Origin: Herpetosiphonaceae bacterium
GTDB lineage: Bacteria; Chloroflexota; Chloroflexia; Chloroflexales; Kallotenuaceae
Length of the DNA: 32,726 nucleotides
Reading direction: 5' to 3'
NCBI GenBank assembly: GCA_036374795.1
Contig: DASUTC010000248.1
Coordinates: forward strand, 1 to 32,726
In this document: positions 16,456-23,894 of the stretch, in pieces
Position numbering within the stretch: the first letter of the stretch is position 1
Layout of the letters: each line of letters begins with the position of its first letter
The notes under the pieces: generated by a model
What the model was told of the DNA's origin: nothing
Databases searched by the model: none
Seen by the model: the letters and a program-made list of their open reading frames with translations, nothing else
Program-made: the position numbers and the translations under genes

Positions 16456-17388
16456 ATGGCACCGCGCCATTACACATCGGTCTTAGACTTATCACGCGAC
16501 GAAACGTTGGATGTGCTGCGGCGAGCGGCGAAGCTCAAAGCCCGGTGGAATGAGGATCGCAAGGTGTTGAAGCGGCTGCGGGGCTACACGCTCGCCACGA
16601 TCTACGAAAAACCGTCGCTCCGCACGCGCGTGACCTTCGAGGCGGGCATGACGCAGCTCGGCGGCCACAGCATCTACCTCGGCCCCAACGACATCCAGAT
16701 CGGCAAGCGCGAAACCGCCGCCGACATTGCGCGCAACCTGAGCCGCTGGGTCCAGATCATCATGGCGCGCTCGTTCACGCACAGCACCGTCACCGAGCTA
16801 GCCGAGCACAGCGATGTCCCGGTGATCAACGGGCTGTCGGACGTGGAGCATCCCTGCCAGGCGCTGGCCGACTTTCTGACGCTTCAGGAGCGCTACGGCG
16901 AGCTGGAGGGCAGGAAGCTGGCCTACATCGGCGACGGCAACAACGTCGCGCACTCGCTGATGCTGATGGGCGCGCTCTTAGGCGTCAACATCTCGGTCGC
17001 CACGCCGGAGGGCTACGAGCCGCAGCAGACGATCACCGAGCGGGCGCAGGAGCTTGCGGCCCAGAGCGGCGCGACAATCCGCGTGACCTGGGAGCCGCGC
17101 GAGGCGGTGGAGCGCGCCGACGTGATCTACACCGACGTGTGGGCCTCGATGGGACAGGAAGACGAGGCCGAGGCGCGCAAAAGCAGCTTCGCCTCCTATC
17201 AGGTAACGCCTGAGCTTATGGCGGCGAGCGGCAAGGCCGAGACGATCTTCATGCACTGCCTGCCCGCGCATCGCGGCGAGGAGGTTGCCGCCGATGTGAT
17301 CGACGGGCCACAGTCCGCCGTGATCGACGAGGCCGAGAACCGGCTGCACGCGCAGAAGGCGCTGATCCTGTGGCTGTTGGGGAGATAA
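16456..17388 (+). CDS. argF: Ornithine carbamoyltransferase
   Basis: It condenses ornithine and carbamoyl phosphate to citrulline in arginine synthesis. The 310-residue length is normal. The carbamoyl-phosphate motif reads EKPSLRTRVTFE (about 51-62). HPCQALADF near 133-141 is the HPxQ motif. MHCLPAHRGEEV near 263-274 carries the HCLP motif that binds ornithine. Strong AAGGAGGGG SD. No other arg gene is adjacent, and a heptamer-repeat element begins 4 bases past the stop. Confidence 0.95.
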   Translation: MAPRHYTSVLDLSRDETLDVLRRAAKLKARWNEDRKVLKRLRGYTLATIYEKPSLRTRVTFEAGMTQLGGHSIYLGPNDIQIGKRETAADIARNLSRWVQIIMARSFTHSTVTELAEHSDVPVINGLSDVEHPCQALADFLTLQERYGELEGRKLAYIGDGNNVAHSLMLMGALLGVNISVATPEGYEPQQTITERAQELAAQSGATIRVTWEPREAVERADVIYTDVWASMGQEDEAEARKSSFASYQVTPELMAASGKAETIFMHCLPAHRGEEVAADVIDGPQSAVIDEAENRLHAQKALILWLLGR

Positions 17389-17391
17389 CGC

Positions 17392-17625
17392 AAACAAAGA
17401 ACAAAGAACAGAGAACAAAGAGGCTAGAGCGGTGTGGCTCGCTGCCCTTTGTTCTTTGTTCAACGTTCCGAGTTCGGCATTGTGAGTTTCCAGTTCACAG
17501 TTTCGAGTTCAAAGGGCGAGTTGTTTTCTTGTTCCGCCCTCCGGTTCTCCCATTGTTCTTTGTTCCGTTGTTCTTTGTTCTCCGTCTGTTCTTTGTTCTC
17601 CTTCCCTCCTACCCTGCGTCATACT
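17392..17625. repeat. TTTGTTC-heptamer element 2
   Basis: This begins right after the argF stop. The first half is a long hairpin: an A-rich arm with AACAAAGAACAGAGAAC, a small GAGCG-loop-GCTC core (about 17427-17440), then CCCTTTGTTCTTTGTTC. It continues with GTTCAACGTTCCGAG and several further TTTGTTC copies up to about 17600. The core plus 3' arm recurs in inverted orientation in element 3. No gene lies between here and the TPR start. Confidence 0.8.
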
Positions 17626-17773
17626 TCCAGGTAGCCATCTTTGCTCGTCAGCGCATGACCGGTTGCCCACTACGCCGACGGGCAAGATGCTCTACACTTT
17701 GAGGGATTTTCAACCTTCCGCACGTATTCTGCGTGTTCGGTATCCAGCGAGTGTGGCTTTCGGAGGATTCTGT

Positions 17774-20700
17774 ATGGCTGGCAACCGCGCTATTTTTGAG
17801 CGAGCCATGGAGCAGGGGCGCGCTGCGGCCCAGCGCGAAGACTGGACAACAGCACTCAAAGAAATGCTACGTGCTGTCCAGGAAATACCAAACGATCTGG
17901 ACGCACGTTCTAGCCTGGCCGTTGCGCTCTACCACAACGAAAAGTATCCCCAGGCGATCCAGCTGCTCGAAGAGCTGCGCAAGCGCCGCCGCGACGATCC
18001 CTTCACGCTGGCGTATCTTGCTCGCGCCTACGAGGGCAACCAGGAGCCCGCCAAAGCGGTGCCGCTGCTGGTGCAGCTTGGCGATCAGGCGCTTGAGCAG
18101 CGGATCATCCCCGATGCGCTGGAAGCCTTTGAAGAGGCCGTGCGCCTCATGCCACAGGACCCCGATCTCCGCATCCGGCTGGCCGAGATGTTCGTCGAGG
18201 CTGGCGACATGCGCCGCGCGGCAGAGCAGTGCGTCGAGATTGCGCGCATTCGACACGCGGCAGGCGACATGCCCGGCGCCGAGGAGGCCGTCGACGAAGC
18301 GCTGAGCCTTGACTCGGCCAACCGCACCGCCCAGGCGCTCAAGGCGGAGCTGAGCCAGCGCGCGCTGCAAGCGGAGCCTGAGCCAGCCTATCAGCCGATG
18401 CCGGAGCCTGAGCCAGCCTACGTGCCCGAACCGGAGCCGATGCGCTTCGGCACGGGCGGCCTCTACGAGCGACCGCTCTCGAACGAGCAGCTCCTGGCCC
18501 AGGCTGCCGCGCAGCGCGAGGCCGGGAACGGCACGGGCGCGCTGCGGCTGTATGAGCGCGCGCTTGAGCAGGGCGCTGATCATCCCGATCTTTTTTATAG
18601 CCTGGGCATGCTCTACCAGGAGCACAACCAGCACGCCAAAGCGATCGACCTGCTCCGCAAAGTTACCGGCAACGACGAGTATGCGCTCTCGGCGCACTAC
18701 GCCCTGGGCGACTCGCTCAAGGCCACGGGCGACATCCAGGCCGCCGCCGAAGAGTACGAGACGACGATCCGCCTGGTTGATCTGGAATCGATCGGACGCG
18801 CTGAGGCCGACGATCTGATCGCCATGTACCGCGCCGCAGCCGAGTGCTATGCCGAGCTAAGCGAGCTTTCGCGGGCGGCCTCGCTCTACGGCACACTTGC
18901 GGGCTTTCTCCAGAGCAAGCGCTGGGGCAAGGAGATGGCCGACGAGTTCCACGCGCGCGCGAAAGAGTTTACCGAGCGGGCGATGTTCGCCAAGCTGCGC
19001 ACGATGGGCACCGGCACGCTGCCCGTCGAGCGCGTGATCGCGCCGGAGCCGGAGGAAGCGCCCGCGCAGACCACCTGGGGCTCGCTGCCGTCGTTTACCG
19101 ACTTCCTGCGCGGCGACACGCCCGCAGCCGAGGAGCAGGCGGACGATCCGTTCGCGGTGCTGGACAGCCTGCCCGCAACCGAGCAGCACGTCTTCGCGCC
19201 GGTGACGCCGATCGATACCAGCGGCTGCGACGACACGATCGTTCGGTTCATCGAGGCCAGCGGGCGCTTCATCGAGCAGGGCCTCGTGTGGGCCGCCGTC
19301 GACGCCTGCCACGAGATCATTCGCCACGACAACAACTACCTACCGGTCCATCTGCGCCTGGGCGAGATCTACGAGCGCGAGGGCCGTATCGAGGACGCGC
19401 TGAACAAATACCGCACGCTGATCGATACCTACACCGCGCGCGGCCAGGAGATCGAGGCGATCGATGCCTACCATCGGATGATCGAGCTATCGCCTGAGGC
19501 CACCACCATGCGCGGCCAGCTGGTCGACCTGCTGCGCAAAGCGAAGCGCGGCGAGGAGGCCGTCGAGCAGGCGCTGATCGTCGCCAACACCTATTTCAAG
19601 CAGGGCCAGACCAGCCGCGCGCTCGAAGAGTACCGCCGCATCCAGACCTGGGCACCGCCGTCGGCGAGGCTGCACCAGGAGTACGGCCAGGCGCTGCTCA
19701 AGCTGGAGCGCTGGGAGGCCGCGCAGTTCGAGTTCCGCCGCGCGGTGCAGCTCGACCCGAACGCGCCCGTTGGGCTGGCGCAGTTGAACCTGACGATGGC
19801 GGTCCTGGGCCAGAATGAGCAGGCAATGTGGGACTCGTTCGCGGCGCTGCTTCAGAAGCTCAACGCCGAGCCGCAGCATCATCCAGCCGTCCAGGCCGAG
19901 TATCGGGCGGCGCTGCTGATCGTGGATACGCCGATCTTGCACTACCTGCTGGGCCTGATCCAGCAAGTCGCCGATCAGCATGCGTCGGCGATGATGTCGT
20001 TCGAGCAGGCGCTCAGCCTGCTGGTGATGGAAGAGCGTCCGCAGCTCTCGCCGATCCTGGTGCATCAGGCGATGGCCGAGAGCTACCTGGAGCAGGATCA
20101 GGCGCAGGAGGCGATCGATCAGCTACATACCGTGCAGCGCCTCTTCGTCGAGCAGCCGCTCCACATCGTCAGCATGCATGGGTTTGCCCGTCCGCTCACC
20201 GAGAGCGAGCTTCAGCGCAAGCTGGCGAAGGCGCTCAGCAGCGTTGGGCAGTGGGATGCCGCGATCAAGGCGCTGAAGATCTGCCAGCAGTTCGATCCGG
20301 CAGAGCCGAGCGCCTACATGCAGCTCGCCGACATCTACGCCAGGCAGGGCAACATGGAGGCCGCGCTCGATCAGTACAGCCAGCTTGCCACAGTGCATGA
20401 GAGCCGTCAGCAGCTCGACCGCGCGATCGAGGCGCTGGAGCAGGCCGCCAGGGTCGAGCCCAGCGCGATGGCGATCCGCTCGCGGCTGGCCCAGATGCTG
20501 ATCCGTCGCGGCATTCTCGATCGCGGTCTGAAGGAATTAACCGAAGTAGCCTCGCTCCAGCGCGGCGCCGGGGAGATCAAAGAGGCGGTCGCATCGCTCC
20601 AGCAGGCCGCCGAGATCCAGTGGATGCTCGGCAAGCTCGATCAGGTCTATCATCTGTACGACATGATCGTCGCGTTCGCGCCTGAGGACATCGACGCGCG

Positions 20701-21016
20701 CCAGCAGCTTGTCAACCTGCATATTCTGGCCGGACGCCGCGACGCCGCGATTGCCGAGCAGCGCCGGATCGCGCGCATCTGCAACGATCAAAAGAACTAC
20801 ACCGAGGCCATTAGCTGCTTCCACCAGATCATTGCGCTCGATCCCGCCGACGCCGACGCCTACGAGAGCCTGGGCGATCTGCTGATGCGGCAGCAAGAGT
20901 ACGATCAGGCCGTGCGGCTGTATAAGCGCCTGGGACGTCTACGGCCCAACGACGAGCGCGTCGAGGCGCTGCAAGCGGCGGCGGAGCGCATGCTCGTGCA
21001 GAGCCAGGGAGAGTAG
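17774..21016 (+). CDS. Large tetratricopeptide-repeat protein
   Basis: The 1080-residue product is almost entirely helical TPR-type repeats, for example DALEAFEEAVRLMPQDPDLR around 114-133 and AISCFHQIIALDPADADAY near the C terminus. Two non-repeat linkers interrupt them: a Pro/Glu-rich stretch at about 200-225 and an acidic, Pro-rich stretch at about 416-485. No signal peptide or membrane helix is evident, so it is probably a cytosolic scaffold. A GGAGG SD stands 7 bases before the ATG at 17774; an in-frame extension to 17663 lacks one. It lies between two heptamer-repeat elements. The function is not known. Confidence 0.88.
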   Translation: MAGNRAIFERAMEQGRAAAQREDWTTALKEMLRAVQEIPNDLDARSSLAVALYHNEKYPQAIQLLEELRKRRRDDPFTLAYLARAYEGNQEPAKAVPLLVQLGDQALEQRIIPDALEAFEEAVRLMPQDPDLRIRLAEMFVEAGDMRRAAEQCVEIARIRHAAGDMPGAEEAVDEALSLDSANRTAQALKAELSQRALQAEPEPAYQPMPEPEPAYVPEPEPMRFGTGGLYERPLSNEQLLAQAAAQREAGNGTGALRLYERALEQGADHPDLFYSLGMLYQEHNQHAKAIDLLRKVTGNDEYALSAHYALGDSLKATGDIQAAAEEYETTIRLVDLESIGRAEADDLIAMYRAAAECYAELSELSRAASLYGTLAGFLQSKRWGKEMADEFHARAKEFTERAMFAKLRTMGTGTLPVERVIAPEPEEAPAQTTWGSLPSFTDFLRGDTPAAEEQADDPFAVLDSLPATEQHVFAPVTPIDTSGCDDTIVRFIEASGRFIEQGLVWAAVDACHEIIRHDNNYLPVHLRLGEIYEREGRIEDALNKYRTLIDTYTARGQEIEAIDAYHRMIELSPEATTMRGQLVDLLRKAKRGEEAVEQALIVANTYFKQGQTSRALEEYRRIQTWAPPSARLHQEYGQALLKLERWEAAQFEFRRAVQLDPNAPVGLAQLNLTMAVLGQNEQAMWDSFAALLQKLNAEPQHHPAVQAEYRAALLIVDTPILHYLLGLIQQVADQHASAMMSFEQALSLLVMEERPQLSPILVHQAMAESYLEQDQAQEAIDQLHTVQRLFVEQPLHIVSMHGFARPLTESELQRKLAKALSSVGQWDAAIKALKICQQFDPAEPSAYMQLADIYARQGNMEAALDQYSQLATVHESRQQLDRAIEALEQAARVEPSAMAIRSRLAQMLIRRGILDRGLKELTEVASLQRGAGEIKEAVASLQQAAEIQWMLGKLDQVYHLYDMIVAFAPEDIDARQQLVNLHILAGRRDAAIAEQRRIARICNDQKNYTEAISCFHQIIALDPADADAYESLGDLLMRQQEYDQAVRLYKRLGRLRPNDERVEALQAAAERMLVQSQGE

Positions 21017-21188
21017 AGAACAGAGAACAAAGAACAAACGGATCAGGGGCAACTTGGAACTTGGAACTTCCTGATCCCCTGACTCCCTCAAACTTGAAAC
21101 CCGGAACGTTGAACAAAGAACAAAGGGCAGCGAGCGACACCGCTCTAAGCCCTTTGTTCTTTGTTTGCTTGTTCTTTGTTCTTTTTTC
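21017..21188. repeat. TTTGTTC-heptamer element 3
   Basis: This starts at the TPR stop. It contains GGATCAGG/CCTGATCC (about 21041-21079) around a repeated AACTTGGAACTTGG. A second large hairpin follows: AACAAAGAACAAAGGGC, core AGCGAGCGACACCGCTCT, then AGCCCTTTGTTCTTTGTT (about 21113-21169), ending in CTTTTTTC. It could act as a terminator on the plus strand. The core and GAACGTTGAAC block match element 2 in reverse orientation. Confidence 0.8.
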
Positions 21189-21230
21189 AGCAATTCATCA
21201 GCCGCACGCTGCCGGGCAGTGGAGCAGCTT

Positions 21231-21239
21231 TGCTATAAT
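21231..21239 (+). promoter_or_regulatory. Extended -10 promoter for cdaA
   Basis: TGCTATAAT (TGnTATAAT) has a perfect -10 at 21234-21239; no good -35 is present, as is usual with an extended -10. The predicted start near 21246 lies downstream of the in-frame GTG at 21242, which argues against that longer cdaA start. Confidence 0.6.
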
Positions 21240-21260
21240 GCGTGCCAGGGAGAGAAGGTC

Positions 21261-21290
21261 ATGAGCAGCACGTGTGCTCCACTGCGATAG
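21261..21290 (+). CDS. Possible 9-codon leader peptide upstream of cdaA
   Basis: An ATG with a good SD (AGGGAG, 8 bases upstream) opens a 9-residue frame, MSSTCAPLR, ending in TAG at 21288-21290. The cdaA ATG follows 2 bases later and has no SD of its own. This suggests coupling by re-initiation. There is no evidence that the peptide itself has a function. Confidence 0.35.
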   Translation: MSSTCAPLR

Positions 21291-21292
21291 CC

Positions 21293-22105
21293 ATGCTTGA
21301 TTTATCAGAATTTTGGAGTCGGCTCAATCCATTCCAGTATCCAGGCAACACCGCCGATATTGTGATCGTCGCGGTGATCTTCTGGTGGCTGCTGGGCATC
21401 ATTCGGGGCACGCGAGCCGTGCAACTGCTGCGCGGCGTCACCGTCCTGCTGATCGCAACGTTCGCGATCGGCTCGGTGCTGCAACTGCAAACCGTGGAGT
21501 GGCTGCTCAGCAACGCGATCCGTCCAGCGCTCTTCGTGGCGATCCCGGTGCTGTTTCAGCCTGAGCTACGCCGCGCGCTCGAAGCGCTGGGCCGGACCAG
21601 CGAGGCGTTTACCCGCCGCCCCTTCGGCGCGAACCACAGCGATCTGGCGACGACGATCAATATTCTGGTGCGGGCTGCCGCGCAGCTCTCACAGCAGCAG
21701 ACCGGCGCGCTGATGGTGATCGAGCGCAACACGGGGCTGCAAGAGTACGCCGACCGGGGCGTGATCCTCGATGCGCGGCTGTCTGTACCGCTGCTGCTCA
21801 ACATCTTCTTTGTCAACTCGCCGCTGCACGATCTGGCCGTGATTGTCCGTGGCAGCCGCATCCTGGCCGCCAACGCCGTGCTGCCGCTCAGCGAAAACGT
21901 CGTCGGCATGCCGCGCTACGGCTCGCGGCACCGCGCCGCGCTGGGCGTGAGCGAGCAATCGGACGCGATTGCCGTCGTCGTCTCGGAGGAGACGGGCAGC
22001 ATCTCGGTGGCGACGAACGGGCGCATGGTGCGGCATCTGAGCGAGAACCGTCTGCGCAAGCTACTGGCCGAGCTGCTCAACGTGACGCTTGAGGAGCCTC
22101 AATGA
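21293..22105 (+). CDS. cdaA: Diadenylate cyclase CdaA-like membrane protein with altered DGA motif
   Basis: CdaA makes the second messenger c-di-AMP from two ATP. The 270-residue product has the family layout: three N-terminal membrane helices (about 22-85), a short helix, and the DAC domain from about 115. The RHR motif is intact at 212-214 (GSRHRAALGVSEQSDA), and SEETG is at 231-235. The other catalytic motif, DGA in NxPLHDGAVI, reads D180-L181-A182 here. An in-frame start at 21242 precedes the predicted transcript start, so ATG 21293 is used. The stop overlaps the YbbR gene by 4 bases, as in the cdaA-cdaR pairs of Firmicutes. Confidence 0.88.
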   Translation: MLDLSEFWSRLNPFQYPGNTADIVIVAVIFWWLLGIIRGTRAVQLLRGVTVLLIATFAIGSVLQLQTVEWLLSNAIRPALFVAIPVLFQPELRRALEALGRTSEAFTRRPFGANHSDLATTINILVRAAAQLSQQQTGALMVIERNTGLQEYADRGVILDARLSVPLLLNIFFVNSPLHDLAVIVRGSRILAANAVLPLSENVVGMPRYGSRHRAALGVSEQSDAIAVVVSEETGSISVATNGRMVRHLSENRLRKLLAELLNVTLEEPQ

Positions 22106-23352
22106 GACGACTACGCACATCCGGCCTCCAGTTTTTGCTGGCGCTGATGCTTTCTCTAGCGCTCTGGACCTACGTCTCGTTTACGGAAAATCCGACCGAG
22201 CAGGAAGCGTTCGAGGTGCCAGTCACGCTGATCGATCCCCATGAGGGGCTGGTGCTGGTCGATGCGACTACCGGCGAGCCAGCGGAGCCCAAGATCCTCA
22301 CCACGCTTCAGGTCACGGGGCCGCAGCTTAATCTGGACGAGCTGGATACCGAAAGCTTCACGGCGACCGCCGATCTGAGCACCCTGGAGGCGGGCCTGCA
22401 CTCGGTGCCGATTCGTGTCAGATGGCCGAGCACCGTGCGGGTGCGCAGCCACAATCCGGCCTCCCTACAGGTGCGGCTGGTGCCGGAAGCCACGCGGACC
22501 ATGACGGTGACGCGCGATGTGCAGGGCCAGCTTCCGTTCTTATTCGAGCTGGAAGATATTTCGCTCGCAACCGATCAGGTCGTCGCCAGCGGGCCGCAAG
22601 ACCTGATGGCCCGCATCGAGCGCGTCAGCCTGCCGATCGATTTGCAGGGCCGCACCGCAAACTTCACCAGGGAGATCGAGCCGATCGCCCTCGACGAGAA
22701 TGGCGATCCGGTAAGCGGGATCACGCTCAGGCCCAATCGGATCAAAGTCAACGTGCAGATCGAGTCGCGGGTGGAAGTCCAGCGCGCCTCGGTGCTGCCC
22801 TCCTTTACGGGACAGCCAGCGCCCGGTTATACCACCGAGCGTATCGATTGGGCTCCCAAGTTCGTTGAAATTATTGCGTCGCAGGCGATCACCGTGGCGC
22901 TCGAAACCGAGAAGATCGACCTGGCGGGGCGGACCGAGTCGTTCACCCAGACGGTGAGCGTGATCAAGCCGACGGGCATTCAGACCCAACTGCTGACGGA
23001 GCGTATCACCGTCACGGTGCCGGTGGTGCCCTTCCAGGTTCCATCAAATGTGCCGCTGTTTGTACCGGTGACACCGGTCAATCTCGGATCGGATCTGGCA
23101 GTGACCGCCGATCCGCCGACGCTGACGATCACGGTGTCGGGCACGTTCGATCAGTTGAGCCAGCTTGCGAACGCGACGGTTCAGGCGACCGTCGATCTGA
23201 GCGGGCTGGGACCCGGCACATACCAGCGCCCGGCGGCGATTCCGCTTCCGCAGGGGCTACAAATCGTGGGCGATCAGCCACAGGTGACGGTGACGATCGC
23301 GCCCAGTCCGCCGGGCCAGCCATCGCCCGCGCCAACAACGAACGGAGGTTAA
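22102..23352 (+). CDS. YbbR-domain (CdaR-like) membrane-anchored protein
   Basis: The 416-residue product has an N-terminal signal anchor (about 8-27, LQFLLALMLSLALWTYVSF). It is followed by tandem YbbR-like beta domains with recurring 'V.GP/ASGPQDLMARIERV' and 'ITVTVPV' strand patterns, and a Pro-rich C terminus. CdaR proteins bind CdaA at the membrane and modulate c-di-AMP synthesis. The ATGA overlap with cdaA supports that partnership. In Firmicutes the next gene is usually glmM then glmS; here glmM is absent and glmS follows after a structured leader. Confidence 0.88.
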   Translation: MRRLRTSGLQFLLALMLSLALWTYVSFTENPTEQEAFEVPVTLIDPHEGLVLVDATTGEPAEPKILTTLQVTGPQLNLDELDTESFTATADLSTLEAGLHSVPIRVRWPSTVRVRSHNPASLQVRLVPEATRTMTVTRDVQGQLPFLFELEDISLATDQVVASGPQDLMARIERVSLPIDLQGRTANFTREIEPIALDENGDPVSGITLRPNRIKVNVQIESRVEVQRASVLPSFTGQPAPGYTTERIDWAPKFVEIIASQAITVALETEKIDLAGRTESFTQTVSVIKPTGIQTQLLTERITVTVPVVPFQVPSNVPLFVPVTPVNLGSDLAVTADPPTLTITVSGTFDQLSQLANATVQATVDLSGLGPGTYQRPAAIPLPQGLQIVGDQPQVTVTIAPSPPGQPSPAPTTNGG

Positions 23353-23370
23353 CGCACACCGATAACGTTA

Positions 23371-23525
23371 AGCGCTTGGCCTGTAGGGGAAGGAGAACAA
23401 AGAACAACGGAACAAAGAACAAAGCTGTTAACTTCTGTTCTCTGTTCTTTGTTCTCTATTCTGCTCGTACAGGTGACGAGGTGAAGGTTCCTCGCGAAAG
23501 CGAGTGCTAACGATCCGGCAGAAGC
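23371..23525 (+). ncRNA. Candidate divergent glmS ribozyme (leader of glmS)
   Basis: Seen: AGCGCTTGG at 23371-23379, then CCTGTA (23380-23385), which pairs with TACAGG (23468-23473). This sits directly before TGACGAGG (23474-23481), then GGTT, TCG, GCG, TGC and CCGGC in the order of the glmS ribozyme core. The family starts AGCGCC and pairs it with GGCG. Here CGCTT can pair with AAGCG (23488-23492 region), a compensatory change in P2.2. The P1 loop is filled by a heptamer-repeat hairpin. P2 is weakly formed, P2.1 is shortened and P3/P4 were not identified. The 3' limit is approximate. If active, glucosamine 6-phosphate would trigger cleavage at about 23371/23372 and reduce glmS expression. 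Confidence 0.55.
23391..23460. repeat. TTTGTTC-heptamer element 4 (inside the ribozyme P1 loop)
   Basis: GAGAACAAAGAACA (23393-23406) pairs perfectly over 14 bp with TGTTCTTTGTTCTC (23443-23456). A second GAACAAAGAACA copy (about 23410-23421) lies in the loop. It lies wholly between the two P1 strands of the glmS ribozyme candidate and would extend that helix. Confidence 0.8.
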
Positions 23526-23894
23526 GTCTCGTGGGCGAGGCGGCAGGCAGCGGCGGCGGGACTGGCACTTCCGCGCCCTGGCGGCGGACTCGCTCAGACC
23601 AGCGGACGTGGATACGGATCGGAACAGCGAAGATCAGCGGATGCCTTCAGGATGCGCTGCCATCCTCGAACGCCAGCCAAAGCCGCCGGGCGACCGGCGG
23701 GACAATCAGCGGGCGTAGCAGCACACAAGTCACAGCAGCGGGCAGCACAGTCGCGTCATCGGCTGTGGTGCGGCTGCGCACCCCGGACTTGTCTCAACCC
23801 AATGTTTTTATCAGCGACGATTATTTCCGGTCGGCGGAGTGCGGCGACGTGTGCTCGTCCTGCGTCCCGACCGCTCGATACACGAGGTTTGATT
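23526..23894 (+). other. Remaining glmS leader
   Basis: This G+C-rich stretch has short hairpins, for example CGTCTCG/CGAGGCG near 23523-23540. It would be the 3' part of the transcript between the ribozyme core and glmS. Open frames through it have no recognisable protein features. GAGG before the glmS ATG serves as SD. Confidence 0.35.

Noticed and set aside
21242-21292. Upstream GTG start adding 17 residues to CdaA
   Set aside because: It lies at or before the predicted transcript start given by the extended -10 at 21231-21239.
23461-23500. Hammerhead ribozyme (TGACGA and CGAAA are present)
   Set aside because: Stem II cannot form between the two core boxes without consuming core bases, and the first core base is G instead of C. 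The glmS ribozyme order explains more of the sequence.
23474-23894. RNase P RNA, SRP RNA, tmRNA or a T-box as explanation of the glmS leader
   Set aside because: None of their signature blocks was found in the region.
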